Shown here: in pieces, positions 9,484 through 17,477 of the stretch | How the letters are laid out: every line of letters starts with the position of its first letter | Position numbering within the stretch: the first letter of the stretch is position 1 | Made by a program: the position numbers and the translations under genes | The notes under the pieces: model-generated | What the model saw: only the letters and a program-made list of their open reading frames with translations | What the model was told of the DNA's origin: nothing | Database searches by the model: none | NCBI RefSeq assembly: GCF_024639685.1 | Contig: NZ_JAHEHX010000022.1 | Span: forward strand, 1 to 64,000 | Direction: 5' to 3' | DNA length: 64,000 nt | From: Polaribacter sp. | Lineage (GTDB): Bacteria; Bacteroidota; Bacteroidia; Flavobacteriales; Flavobacteriaceae

Positions 9484-9512
9484 AGATTCTTCATCCTCAT
9501 CATTTTCACCTA

Positions 9513-10814
9513 TTATTTTTCAGATTTATTTAATTGTCCAAAAAGAAAGTTTACACCAAATCTAAAATTTGCAGTATTTACTTCTTGCACTTTACCTCCA
9601 ATACTAGAAAGGTTATCTAAAGCTGTATATAGTTGTAAGAAACCTAACTGTACTGCCATGTTTGCACCAAGTCTAAAATCTCCGCTATTACCACCAACAC
9701 TTGCAACTAAACCATAAGTCGCTCTGTTAAGCTCTCTGTTGTAGCCTAAACCATAAGTTGGTTTAATAGCTATATAAGGGTTGTTATTACTAAAGTATGT
9801 TGCTCTAAATACATTTTTTTCAGACATTTTGTATTTAGCAGAAAAGAAAGTTCTAGAACCAATTTCTGTTTTAAAACTTTCTGTAGTTTCAGAAGCACCT
9901 AAAACATCATTTAAAGCATCTTCAATTTCTTCTTGAAAGTTTCCTGAATCTTCAAAGTCAAATCCACTATAAACTCCTTTGTTAACGTCTTGTAAATTAT
10001 AGTTGGCTACTTTGTCTTTCCAGTTTATAGAACCTAAATCATTTATGGATAATTCAAAAGAAAATTCATCATTTAATTCATATCCTAACCCTATATCCAT
10101 TGCAAAACCACTATTAGATCCAAAAAATGCTAAATCATCAGTATCTGAAATACCGGAGGTATTTATAGTTGCATTTGCAGTATTTGCCGTCCATAAAAAA
10201 TTAGTAGGGTTAATATCTAAAGCAAATTGAGCGTTTTCTTCTAAAGAAGCGTGTGTAATACCGTTTAAAGATTTTAGTCTTAATCCTACAGAAAGCTTAT
10301 CGTCAAGAAAAATCCTGGTAATACCTATTCCTATTTCAGAATAAGTGGTAAACCCTAGTTTTTCTTTAGATAAAGCAAAACTTTGTCCAAAACCGTTTGC
10401 AGCAACATTTGTAAAATCTTTTGAGAACTCCCAAACTAAATTACTTTTTGCATTCGCGAAAACAGTCATAGATCCTTTCTTGGTTTTAAAACCCAACATA
10501 AAAATGTTAGCAACTACATCTGTGGCAAAAGTATTAGCATCTTCAGCAGCAGCGTTAAGGCTATTAAAGTCCACTTTTAAATTATTACCACTTTCTACTA
10601 AAATATCGTTTAGCTTAATTCCAGAATTAAGATTAACTCCAAGATTTAATGGTGTACCAAAGTTTACTTTATATTTGGGTAAATATATAGGTGATACATT
10701 TTGTGTTTGTATAACATAGTCTCCTAAGTTATAAAATGATAAATAGTCTTGTGCTTTAAGATTACCAATTAAAACAAAAAATAATAGTATAGTTGTATAA
10801 AAGTGTTTTTTCAT
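9513..10814 (-). CDS. Outer-membrane DUF5723-type protein
   Basis: 433 residues with a signal peptide (ending LKAQ). The body has repeated glycine and aromatic beta-strand patterns (FANAKSNLVWEF, IGIGITRIFLDDKLSVGLRLKSL, LGLGYELN-like segments) and ends in an F-rich strand (FRFGVNFLFG), as expected for an outer-membrane barrel. I place it in the DUF5723 group, found in many Bacteroidota and related to PorV/PorP-like barrels. It lies 6 nt downstream of the lipoprotein gene 10821-12485, so the two form an operon and probably act together in the outer membrane. Function is unknown. Confidence 0.7.
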   Translation of the reverse strand: MKKHFYTTILLFFVLIGNLKAQDYLSFYNLGDYVIQTQNVSPIYLPKYKVNFGTPLNLGVNLNSGIKLNDILVESGNNLKVDFNSLNAAAEDANTFATDVVANIFMLGFKTKKGSMTVFANAKSNLVWEFSKDFTNVAANGFGQSFALSKEKLGFTTYSEIGIGITRIFLDDKLSVGLRLKSLNGITHASLEENAQFALDINPTNFLWTANTANATINTSGISDTDDLAFFGSNSGFAMDIGLGYELNDEFSFELSINDLGSINWKDKVANYNLQDVNKGVYSGFDFEDSGNFQEEIEDALNDVLGASETTESFKTEIGSRTFFSAKYKMSEKNVFRATYFSNNNPYIAIKPTYGLGYNRELNRATYGLVASVGGNSGDFRLGANMAVQLGFLQLYTALDNLSSIGGKVQEVNTANFRFGVNFLFGQLNKSEK

Positions 10815-10820
10815 AACGTA

Positions 10821-12485
10821 TTAATTATCAGGTGTTATATTTGCATTAACTTCTATGGCAACAGCAACATTAATTGCATCACTTCCTTTTATCATCACAG
10901 AATTTCTTCCTGTTGGTAATGCTAAAGTTACTCTAACATTTATTTTGTCAGTATCTACTATTTGATTGATTTCATTTTGATCAAGTTCAATTTCAAAATC
11001 AGATAATATCCCAACTCCATCAGATTCGCCAGAAGTATTTACATTTGCTGCTTGAAAAGCATTTATAGATTCTGTGTGAATTACTTGTCCATTACTGTTT
11101 TTAAATTCTAGCAAGATATCTCCAGTTAATGGAGTTTTGTTTTCTACGTTTACAAGAAGTTTAATGTATTCAAAATCGTTTAAATCTTCTCCATCACTAA
11201 ATTCTATTTCCTTATCTAAACTAACTTTATCAAACTTTATAGAAACTTCTGCATTAAAATCATTATTAACAGCAGCAAAAAAGTTTTTATTAGGATTTCC
11301 ATCATCTATAGGGTTTGCTTTTCCAGAAATATCAAATTCTATAGATGTTGGTTTAGATTCTAATAAGTTAGTAATATTAGAGTTAGTGTCATTTAATAAA
11401 GTGTTGGTTTCTTTTTCGTCATCTCCAAAATTTTCAACTCCGTCTATAATAATTGTATTTGGTAGCGACGTGCTTCCTGTATAGTTAAGGTTTATAGAAG
11501 AATTAGCATTTACTGCTTTTACAGACGATAAATTCATACTTATCGGAAAGCCATAATCGTTAGTAACATTAATAGCCATTTCTACATTGTCAAAAGCAAC
11601 GTCTCCACCGCTAAAATTATCAAAAAAGTCACCTAAATCTATAGTGTTAGAAGATATATTAAATGATTCCTGTTTAAAATCTCCATAGGTTACATCGTAT
11701 CCAATATTCTCTATTAAAGCTTCATATGATATTGCATCATTGGCATCAGTATTATTACCTACAGCAAAAGTGAAAGAAGCGTCTAAATTTATAAAAATGA
11801 TATTTGTTGTTTTACCTGTACCAGTCCCATCATTTGTAAGGTCAGCATTATATCCACTTAAATCAAGGAGAATATTTTCATTAGATCTTCCTGAAATAGA
11901 GATGGTTTCCGTGTAGATACTTTGATCACTTTTTTTAGTAAATGAGGGTATGGTTACTATGATCTCCATATTGGCATCAACAGTAGATTTAAATGCGATA
12001 AGCATGGTTCCTGAGTTAAATTCTACACCTGTAAGTTCCTGAGTTAAATTTAAATCATGTGTTTTTTGATCGCTTATACTGTAAGTGCCGATAAGTGGGT
12101 TTGCAACACCAGGAGCTATTTCTTGCGTAATTGTGTAAGGAAAGTTTTCTCCAATAGTAGCTAAATCATCTGCTGTAATAGGGCTTTCAATAGAGCTTTC
12201 AATTGAGGTGTCGTCAATATCAACATTAAATGTATAGTTGTTTTCTCCAGAGAAAGTCTCTGTGTAATTAAAGCTAAACTCTTCTGTAGAAGTAGGTTCA
12301 AGATCGCTGCTTCCTAAATCCTCAAAGATTTCAGATAAATTGTAATTTATGAATCCAGCAGGTATTTTTATACTACCATTCCATGAGAAATCATCAATTT
12401 CTTTATCCAAATAGGATACGTCACAAGAGATAATAAGCCCAACAAAAAGTAGCGTTAGAGATAGCTTTGTTTGTTTGTTTTTCAT
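10821..12485 (-). CDS. Large lipoprotein of unknown function, partner of the DUF5723-type barrel
   Basis: 554 residues. The lipoprotein signal has the lipobox GLIISC at residue 21, followed by an acidic stretch. The rest is Asn/Asp/Thr-rich and beta-type, with conserved-looking pieces such as SWNGSIKIPAG and VRVTLALPTGRN near the two ends. The protein looks secreted and lacks a T9SS tail. Operon order (lipoprotein then barrel, 6-nt gap) is the only clue to function. Confidence 0.65.
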   Translation of the reverse strand: MKNKQTKLSLTLLFVGLIISCDVSYLDKEIDDFSWNGSIKIPAGFINYNLSEIFEDLGSSDLEPTSTEEFSFNYTETFSGENNYTFNVDIDDTSIESSIESPITADDLATIGENFPYTITQEIAPGVANPLIGTYSISDQKTHDLNLTQELTGVEFNSGTMLIAFKSTVDANMEIIVTIPSFTKKSDQSIYTETISISGRSNENILLDLSGYNADLTNDGTGTGKTTNIIFINLDASFTFAVGNNTDANDAISYEALIENIGYDVTYGDFKQESFNISSNTIDLGDFFDNFSGGDVAFDNVEMAINVTNDYGFPISMNLSSVKAVNANSSINLNYTGSTSLPNTIIIDGVENFGDDEKETNTLLNDTNSNITNLLESKPTSIEFDISGKANPIDDGNPNKNFFAAVNNDFNAEVSIKFDKVSLDKEIEFSDGEDLNDFEYIKLLVNVENKTPLTGDILLEFKNSNGQVIHTESINAFQAANVNTSGESDGVGILSDFEIELDQNEINQIVDTDKINVRVTLALPTGRNSVMIKGSDAINVAVAIEVNANITPDN

Positions 12486-12524
12486 TTTTAAATTTCATTT
12501 TGGTTTACGCAATAGGTTTTGTTA

Positions 12525-12644
12525 CATTAACTTTATCAAAGATTAAAAATACAGTTTTTAACACATTATTAAGTAACTAACGAACACAATGTTTTTAACA
12601 AAGTAGAACAGGGATTAATGATTTGATCCTTTTTAATTATGCTA
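12525..12644 (+). repeat. Dispersed repeat, copy B
   Basis: 120 bp, ungapped and about 90% identical by eye to 22771-22890, and also matching 6980-7134 inverted. The first 57 nt can be read as LTLSKIKNTVF...LLSN then stop, the same as the end of the broken nucleotidyltransferase at 22.8 kb. It directly precedes the truncated integrase. Confidence 0.85.
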
Positions 12645-12652
12645 CTAATTCA

Positions 12653-13057
12653 ATGCCAAATGGTAAGAACAAATACATCATTAAAACCTACAATACAGAA
12701 AAACAAATCTTTTCCGTAGATCAGGTACATAGATTAATGTTTTTTAACGCTTTTGATACAAAGTATCAAAGAAACGCTTATAACCATTGGAAACTTTGTT
12801 TTTTATGTAACGGAAGTAATATGTCGGATGTTCTACAATTCAAATGGACAGACATAGAAGATGATTTCATCTCATTTGTGAGACAGAAAACGAAGAATAG
12901 GACAAAGAACGTAAGGAAACTCTCTATACCAATTATAAGACCCTTAAAAGAGTTAATAGAAGAGATAGGAAACAAAGAGAGTGAATACATTTTTGGTGGA
13001 TTTAGAAGTGCGAGTAAAGAGTTGATGCGTAACCCAATGGCATTTAGAAATCTATAA
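12653..13057 (+). pseudogene. Truncated tyrosine recombinase (integrase core)
   Basis: About 134 codons. FSVDQVHRLMFFN, WKLCFLCNGSNMSDVLQFKW and FVRQKTKNRTK match the start of the catalytic domain of Bacteroidota phage-type integrases; the first catalytic Arg would be near the SNMSDVLQFKW helix. The frame stops at LMRNPMAFRNL, before the H-x-x-R and Tyr boxes, so the protein cannot be an active recombinase. The N-terminal DNA-binding arm is also missing, since the repeat at 12525-12644 replaces it. The ATG at 12653 is only the first in-frame Met. A matching C-terminal piece lies 1.5 kb downstream at 14565-14651. Confidence 0.75.
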
Positions 13058-13060
13058 GTT

Positions 13061-13342
13061 ATGGCAGGTAGTTTTTCAATGAAGCTGGTTCACACAAATG
13101 GTGCAAGTACAGTTATAAAGAACGCAAGTGTACAAGGTTTATTAAAGACAATTAGTTCATTTGCAAAGAATATTAAAGCTTCAGAACCTCAACAACTAAC
13201 GAAAGTTAAGAAGCGTTACAAACAAGTTAATAGTTCTTATTTCGATACAGTTGAACAATCTGATGTATCAAAACAGGAAGAAGCAAGAAAGCAGGAATTG
13301 TTTCAAAAGATACAAGATGAAATTGCTAAAGATTTAAAGTAA
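13061..13342 (+). CDS. Small unknown protein, possibly from a mobile element
   Basis: 93 residues. It starts 3 nt after the integrase stop. The N-terminus (MAGSFSMKLVHTNGASTVIKN) looks beta-type; the C-terminal third is a charged helix (KQEEARKQELFQKIQDEIAKDLK). There is no signal peptide and no family I know. Its position between a truncated integrase and two further tiny genes suggests it came with a mobile or phage-like element. That is inference from context only. Confidence 0.5.
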   Translation: MAGSFSMKLVHTNGASTVIKNASVQGLLKTISSFAKNIKASEPQQLTKVKKRYKQVNSSYFDTVEQSDVSKQEEARKQELFQKIQDEIAKDLK

Positions 13343-13347
13343 GAGAT

Positions 13348-13551
13348 ATGAAGAACGTATTAAAATCAATATACCTAATAAACGATACTAAAGTTGGTGC
13401 TTTAGATTGGGAAATAGGCCAAGAGATGTTTATTTATTATGCAGATGGTAAAGGAATAAGAGTTGCACCATAGGGTACTTTCAGAATGAAAGGTAACATC
13501 AAGAGTGTTAAGGTAGATAAAGATGGTTATATAACATCTATTAGAAGATAA
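13348..13551 (+). pseudogene. Small gene interrupted by an in-frame TAG
   Basis: ATG at 13348, with 41 codons to a TAG at 13471-13473. The same frame then continues for 25 codons to TAA at 13549. The product reads MKNVLKSIYLIND, then WEIGQEMFIYYADGKG, then (after the stop) GTFRMKGNIKSVKVDKDGY. The continuation looks like real protein and a TGG-to-TAG change would explain the stop, so I call it a broken 67-residue gene. It begins 5 nt after the preceding gene. Family unknown. Confidence 0.5.
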
Positions 13552-13567
13552 TAATAAACAATTAAGT

Positions 13568-13651
13568 ATGGAGATATTAGTAGATGTATTTTTAATAGCA
13601 TTGGTCTTATTAATGGTGGGTGCTATTTACAGGGGTATAAAAAGTAATTAA
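13568..13651 (+). CDS. Tiny predicted membrane protein
   Basis: 27 codons: MEILVDVFLIALVLLMVGAI then YRGIKSN. One hydrophobic helix with a short basic tail. It is the last of three closely packed small genes after the integrase remnant. Such tiny membrane proteins are common in phage and plasmid modules, but coding is not proven. Confidence 0.35.
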   Translation: MEILVDVFLIALVLLMVGAIYRGIKSN

Positions 13652-13782
13652 ACAACACAGTTTTAGTTTTGTTCATTTTTTGATTAGTTCTTTTTTCTTT
13701 TATCCAGTAGATTGGGTGGTGTAGGTTCTTCAGTAATTCTATCCTGCACCATTCTTTCTCCACTTCAAAGCTTAAATTTTTA

Positions 13783-13790
13783 TATATTTG
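13783..13790 (+). promoter_or_regulatory. Possible -7 promoter element
   Basis: TATATTTG fits TAnnTTTG, 21 nt before the ATG at 13812. No good -33 TTG is seen. Confidence 0.35.
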
Positions 13791-13811
13791 AGAAACTTTT
13801 AAAAAAATATT

Positions 13812-14423
13812 ATGAGAAAATTATTATTTACACTTTCAATTATACTTTTTACACAGTATACTTTTTCGCAATTCGAAAACTATCGTATAACCAACATAGG
13901 TCTTATTTCAAATATTGATATAAATGGAGTTGAGAATGCTATTACAGTTCCAGAGGGAAAGGTTTGGAAAATTATTTCGGGATTAAATTTAAAAATAACA
14001 GACCAAGATGGGGATGAGGTTGAAACATATCGTACTGATATGGTAGGTCACAATTATGATAATTTAAATAATTTAAATAATTTAATTATTCCAGAGGGTT
14101 TTAATCTTTACAGTATAACTAATAGTTCTCTAGCGGAGTTGGTTAATTGGATAGAATATGACCTTTCACAACAAGCTTTATCATATACAGTACCTAAAAT
14201 AGATAAAAAGCCTACACTATTTCCAAACCCTACATCTTCTTTATTGTCACTAAATAGTGATAAAGAGTATGATATAGAAGTATATGATATGGTAGGAAAT
14301 AAAGTAATGTCGCTTAAAGGAAATAAAATTGATATGTCAAATCTATCTTCTGCTATTTATATTGTCAAAGCATTCGATAAATTAGAGAATAAAGAAGTTA
14401 GTTATAAAGTAGTTAAGAATTAA
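13812..14423 (+). CDS. Small T9SS-exported protein
   Basis: 203 residues. The signal peptide (MRKLLFTLSIILFTQYTFSQ) is followed by a beta-rich domain of about 105 residues (ITVPEGKVWKIIS, IIPEGFNLYSI) with no known family. Residues about 132-203 (LFPNPTSSLLSL, VYDMVGNKV, LSSAIYIVKA, VVKN) form a T9SS type A sorting domain. It lies between the integrase core and its detached C-terminal piece, so it may be cargo carried into the integrase locus. Confidence 0.75.
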   Translation: MRKLLFTLSIILFTQYTFSQFENYRITNIGLISNIDINGVENAITVPEGKVWKIISGLNLKITDQDGDEVETYRTDMVGHNYDNLNNLNNLIIPEGFNLYSITNSSLAELVNWIEYDLSQQALSYTVPKIDKKPTLFPNPTSSLLSLNSDKEYDIEVYDMVGNKVMSLKGNKIDMSNLSSAIYIVKAFDKLENKEVSYKVVKN

Positions 14424-14464
14424 TACCATTCTAACTATTAGAAGATTAAATAGTATTTAAAAGG

Positions 14465-14490
14465 CACTTATAGAAATATAGGTGTTTTTT
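14465..14490 (+). terminator. Weak rho-independent terminator
   Basis: CACTTAT / ATAGGTG stem (with a G-U pair) followed by a run of T, 40 nt after the T9SS gene ends. Confidence 0.45.
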
Positions 14491-14564
14491 TATGCAATAC
14501 ACTTCAATAAAAGAAAAACATTTAACTAATAAATAATATTAAAAATGGTTTTAAAGTTTGTTCC

Positions 14565-14651
14565 ATAAAGTACCGCATTTGTAACTACAACATTGGTAGT
14601 TTGGATAAGAAGATTTTATTTGAAACGAATTCCTGTTTAGAAGAGTTTTAA
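14565..14651 (+). pseudogene. Second C-terminal fragment of a tyrosine recombinase
   Basis: The frame reads IKYRICNYNIGSLDKK, then FETNSCLEEF and a stop, the same integrase tail as at 9303-9431. It is downstream of, and in the same direction as, the integrase core at 12653, so both could be ends of one gene whose middle was lost and replaced by 13061-14450. Confidence 0.6.
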
Positions 14652-14703
14652 TCCTGAAATGTTTGCAAGAATGTTTGCAAGAACTAATTTCAACAAGGGT
14701 TTT
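14590..14703 (+). repeat. 114-bp direct repeat, copy 2 (integrase tail)
   Basis: Ungapped match to 9370-9483, about 94% by eye. Confidence 0.85.
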
Positions 14704-14841
14704 TAAATAAATGAGTAAAAAATAATACTATATTACCTTAAAAATACACTAAATTGACAAAAAACGGTATAGTGCAGGATACTTGAGCGTGGTTTTGGTT
14801 TTACATTGCAAATATTCTCTCATTAAATAAATTTAAAAATT

Positions 14842-17088
14842 ATGAAGAAAATTTTACACAAATTATTATTTGCAGCACTGCTTATAAGTGGATTCGCATT
14901 TTATAGTCAAACAACACTACCAGGCACTATAGAAGTTGAGACTGGTGATCTTTCACAAAATAATGCTCATTTTGCAAACAATAAATTAGGTTCTGGAAAT
15001 GGAGGCACTAATAACATAGTTGAGAAATGGAGAAAAACCCGAATAAATTCAGGTACAGCTGGTGAGGCTGATAGTGGTGCAGGTAAAAGTGGTACTATAA
15101 TAATCCCAGTATCTGTTGCTGCAGATGGGAATTATAATTTTACTTTTACTTATTTCAAAAATTCAGCTAATAAATCAGACGATATAAAAATTAATTCTAC
15201 AGATGCTACTGGAGGTAATTCTTCTCTATTAGCTTCATTTTCGATGATTAGGAATGATGGAGGCCCTGAAGGAACTAACACTGCAACTACTAGTAGTTAT
15301 TCTACTCAAACAGTTACAGGAGTCCCTTTAACTACAGGTATTACTTATATTACATTTGAAAATTCTGATTCAGCATCTCTTAATTTGGATAACGTTATTG
15401 TGGCAGCTTCATCTGCACCCATACCTCCAACAATGACGTCTACTAAAGATGGGGAATGGAATGATCCAACTGTTTGGACAGTTTCTGGAACAGCTGCAAC
15501 TACACCTAGTGCAACGCCTACTTCGGAATATGATGTTGTTTTAGGTCACGTTGTAACAATACCTTCGAATATGGGAGTTGCAACAGCGAAATCAATCGGG
15601 TCTACTTCTGGAGCTCAATTGATATTACGACAAAATAATACGCTAACAGTTGAAGGAGATATTTCTCTTGCTAGATCTAATGATGGGATGATTTTGTACG
15701 CTCAAAATGGAAACTTTTCTACGGTTACCATTGGAGGTGCATACACTTCGGATAAGAAGACTACCATTGTCAAAAGATTATCACAAGACAAATGGACGTT
15801 GGTTTCATCAGGTTTAAGTAATGCAAAACAGTTCAAAACACTCGATGATTCAAGGAACTATACAGTTAAGGAAGGCAATAAGTATGCTTTTGGTTCTTAT
15901 GATGATTCTAGATCTGTTTTTGATCCTGGTGCAGCAGCAGGAACTACTGGTAAATATGTATATGTTACTGACGATCATGGAACAGGACCTGTATGGGGTA
16001 GTGGAATCGGATGGGCTACGAAGTCAAATAATGCAGGAGGTTCAAAACATGATGTAGTATTCATGGGAGACTTACATACTGATGATGTTTCCGTTGCAGT
16101 TTCTACTGACGGAAATGGCTATAATTTAGTAGGTAACCCTTACCCAACGTATTTGTATGGAAATCCTAATGCAGATGCAATTAACGTTTTAACTGCAAAT
16201 TCATCTTTAATAGATGGTACAATTTGGTTTTGGGATTCAGACAATGAGACTTGGGTAACTAAAAATCTATCTAGTAATGCCTTTCATATACAACCACTTC
16301 AAGGCTTTTTTGTAAAAACTACCACTGCTGGTGATTTTAGTTTTACTGAAGCAATGCAGACGCACGAATCTAATAGTAATCCGTTTTATAAGACTACAAA
16401 TAGTAGATTCGAAATAGATTTATCTATTGCAAGTGGAAAACTAAATCGAAAAACTTCAATTAGATATATTGATGGTAAAACAACATCTTTTGATAATGGT
16501 TATGATAGCAATATATTTGGTGGTTATGCATCAGAATTAGAGTTATATACTGGTTTAGTAGATGGTAATTCTTCTAAAAAATTAGCTATTCAATCATTAC
16601 CAAATGAGAATTATGAAGATATGATTATTCCTGTAGGGGTAACTGCGGATGCAGATTCAGAAATTACTTTTTCTGCAGAAACTTTAAATGTACCAACGGG
16701 TTATAAAGTATTTTTAGAAGATAGATTAAAAAGTACGTTTACAAGATTAGATGAAGTAAATTCTGCATATACTGCTATAGTATCAGAAAAATCTACAGAA
16801 GGTCGTTTTTACTTACATGCTAAATCTAGTGCTTTATCTACAGATACAGAATTGTTAAATAGTGTAAGTATTTATAAATCGAATACTTCAACATTAAGAA
16901 TTGTTGGCTTATCGCAAGGTAAAGCAAGTGTAAAATTATTCAATATTTTAGGGAAACAAGTAATGAGTACTAACTTCAATACAAGTGGAGTTAAAGAAAT
17001 TACTTTACCAAATTTAGCTTCAGGTGTTTATATAGTTCAATTAGAAACAGAGGCAGGGAAATTAAATAAAAAAATAGTTTTAGAATAA
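14842..17088 (+). CDS. T9SS-exported surface protein with CBM6-like domain (cassette copy 1)
   Basis: 748 residues, signal peptide ending FAFYSQ. Residues about 26-192 ([45 protein letters not shown]) look like a CBM6/CBM35-type beta-sandwich, often carbohydrate-binding. Residues about 198-290 ([35 protein letters not shown]) resemble the short beta domain common in such proteins. Then come VGNPYPTYL and LQGFFVKT, and a T9SS type A sorting domain at about 668-748 ([17 protein letters not shown]). From residue 26 on it is identical to the end of the 1097-residue protein at 17478. A 59-residue peptide gene follows 22 nt later. Surface adhesion or glycan binding is a guess from the CBM-like domain. 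Confidence 0.8.
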   Translation: MKKILHKLLFAALLISGFAFYSQTTLPGTIEVETGDLSQNNAHFANNKLGSGNGGTNNIVEKWRKTRINSGTAGEADSGAGKSGTIIIPVSVAADGNYNFTFTYFKNSANKSDDIKINSTDATGGNSSLLASFSMIRNDGGPEGTNTATTSSYSTQTVTGVPLTTGITYITFENSDSASLNLDNVIVAASSAPIPPTMTSTKDGEWNDPTVWTVSGTAATTPSATPTSEYDVVLGHVVTIPSNMGVATAKSIGSTSGAQLILRQNNTLTVEGDISLARSNDGMILYAQNGNFSTVTIGGAYTSDKKTTIVKRLSQDKWTLVSSGLSNAKQFKTLDDSRNYTVKEGNKYAFGSYDDSRSVFDPGAAAGTTGKYVYVTDDHGTGPVWGSGIGWATKSNNAGGSKHDVVFMGDLHTDDVSVAVSTDGNGYNLVGNPYPTYLYGNPNADAINVLTANSSLIDGTIWFWDSDNETWVTKNLSSNAFHIQPLQGFFVKTTTAGDFSFTEAMQTHESNSNPFYKTTNSRFEIDLSIASGKLNRKTSIRYIDGKTTSFDNGYDSNIFGGYASELELYTGLVDGNSSKKLAIQSLPNENYEDMIIPVGVTADADSEITFSAETLNVPTGYKVFLEDRLKSTFTRLDEVNSAYTAIVSEKSTEGRFYLHAKSSALSTDTELLNSVSIYKSNTSTLRIVGLSQGKASVKLFNILGKQVMSTNFNTSGVKEITLPNLASGVYIVQLETEAGKLNKKIVLE

Positions 17089-17128
17089 ACATTAAATAAG
17101 ACAAGACATCATGAAAAAAAATATAAAA
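14918..17128 (+). repeat. 2211-bp direct duplication, copy 1
   Basis: Matches 18601-20811 at a constant offset of 3683 bp with no difference that I could find by eye (the predicted proteins are identical). It starts just after the signal-peptide codons and ends 18 nt into the small peptide gene. Confidence 0.9.
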
Positions 17129-17290
17129 AACACTCAAAATAAAGAACAAGAAATTACACGTAAAGACGCGATAAAAAAGATAGGTAGTTATGGTAAATAT
17201 GCAGCACTTACTGCATTAGGTACTTATATGATTTTAAACCCACAGAAAGCACAGGCACAAAGTCCTGAAGCTCCAGGAACAGGTTTTTAA
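17111..17290 (+). CDS. 59-residue predicted secreted peptide precursor
   Basis: The charged N-terminus (MKKNIKNTQNKEQ) leads to ITRKDAIKKIGSYGKY, a hydrophobic stretch (AALTALGTYMILNP), an AQA-type signal-peptidase site and a ten-residue tail QSPEAPGTGF. If cut there, a short Pro/Gly-rich peptide with an aromatic C-terminus would be released; the frameshifted paralogue at 8916 ends in the parallel EPGSGW. A small gene of this type follows the T9SS surface protein at both 7354 and 14842. The T-R-K-x-A-I-K-K stretch is somewhat like a Tat or anchor signal, so an uncleaved membrane protein is the alternative. Its context with the HprK-like protein (20999) and nucleotidyltransferase (22119) raises the idea of a modified peptide, which is inference. 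It was found by reading the gap, as it is below 60 codons. Confidence 0.7.
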   Translation: MKKNIKNTQNKEQEITRKDAIKKIGSYGKYAALTALGTYMILNPQKAQAQSPEAPGTGF

Positions 17291-17311
17291 TTAGAAATAA
17301 AATTTATTTTT

Positions 17312-17345
17312 AAAAATCCCAATTTTATAAAATTGGGATTTTTTT
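17312..17345 (+). terminator. Rho-independent terminator
   Basis: AAATCCCAATTTTA / TAAAATTGGGATTT hairpin followed by T7, 22 nt after the small peptide gene. It ends the T9SS-peptide transcript. Confidence 0.85.
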
Positions 17346-17477
17346 ATGTTTATAAACCATATAGTACAGGACACAAATTTAAGTTGTTAATTATAATTTG
17401 TAATTAATTTTTATCACCTTAAATACATAACAGTCCAGAATACTAAATTAGTAATGTTACAATATTTTTAAAAAAAT

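Larger units (their letters stand above)
9085..9512. other. Gap holding fragments of three genes or repeats
   Basis: No intact gene. It contains a minus-strand pseudouridine synthase fragment (9166-9300), a plus-strand recombinase C-terminus (9303-9431), and a 114-bp repeat shared with 14.6 kb. Confidence 0.7.
14424..14841. other. Gap with a weak terminator and an integrase tail fragment
   Basis: 418 bases between two T9SS genes. It contains a weak terminator (14465-14490), an ACTAATAAATAA stretch also seen at 9166 and 20812, the integrase tail fragment (14565-14651) and its 114-bp repeat. No convincing promoter for the next gene was found. Confidence 0.6.

Noticed and set aside
12653..14703. 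A complete integrative element with att sites
   Set aside because: The integrase lacks its N-terminal arm and catalytic boxes, no tRNA target or clear att pair was found, and the 114-bp repeats are just integrase-tail sequence.
14755..14775. TTGACA followed by TATAGT as a sigma-70-type promoter
   Set aside because: The spacing is only about 8 nt and this is not the promoter type of Bacteroidota.
15821..16057. A 78-codon frame inside the T9SS gene, repeated at 19504-19740
   Set aside because: It is a shadow frame on the same strand inside a well-supported coding sequence and occurs twice only because the region is duplicated.
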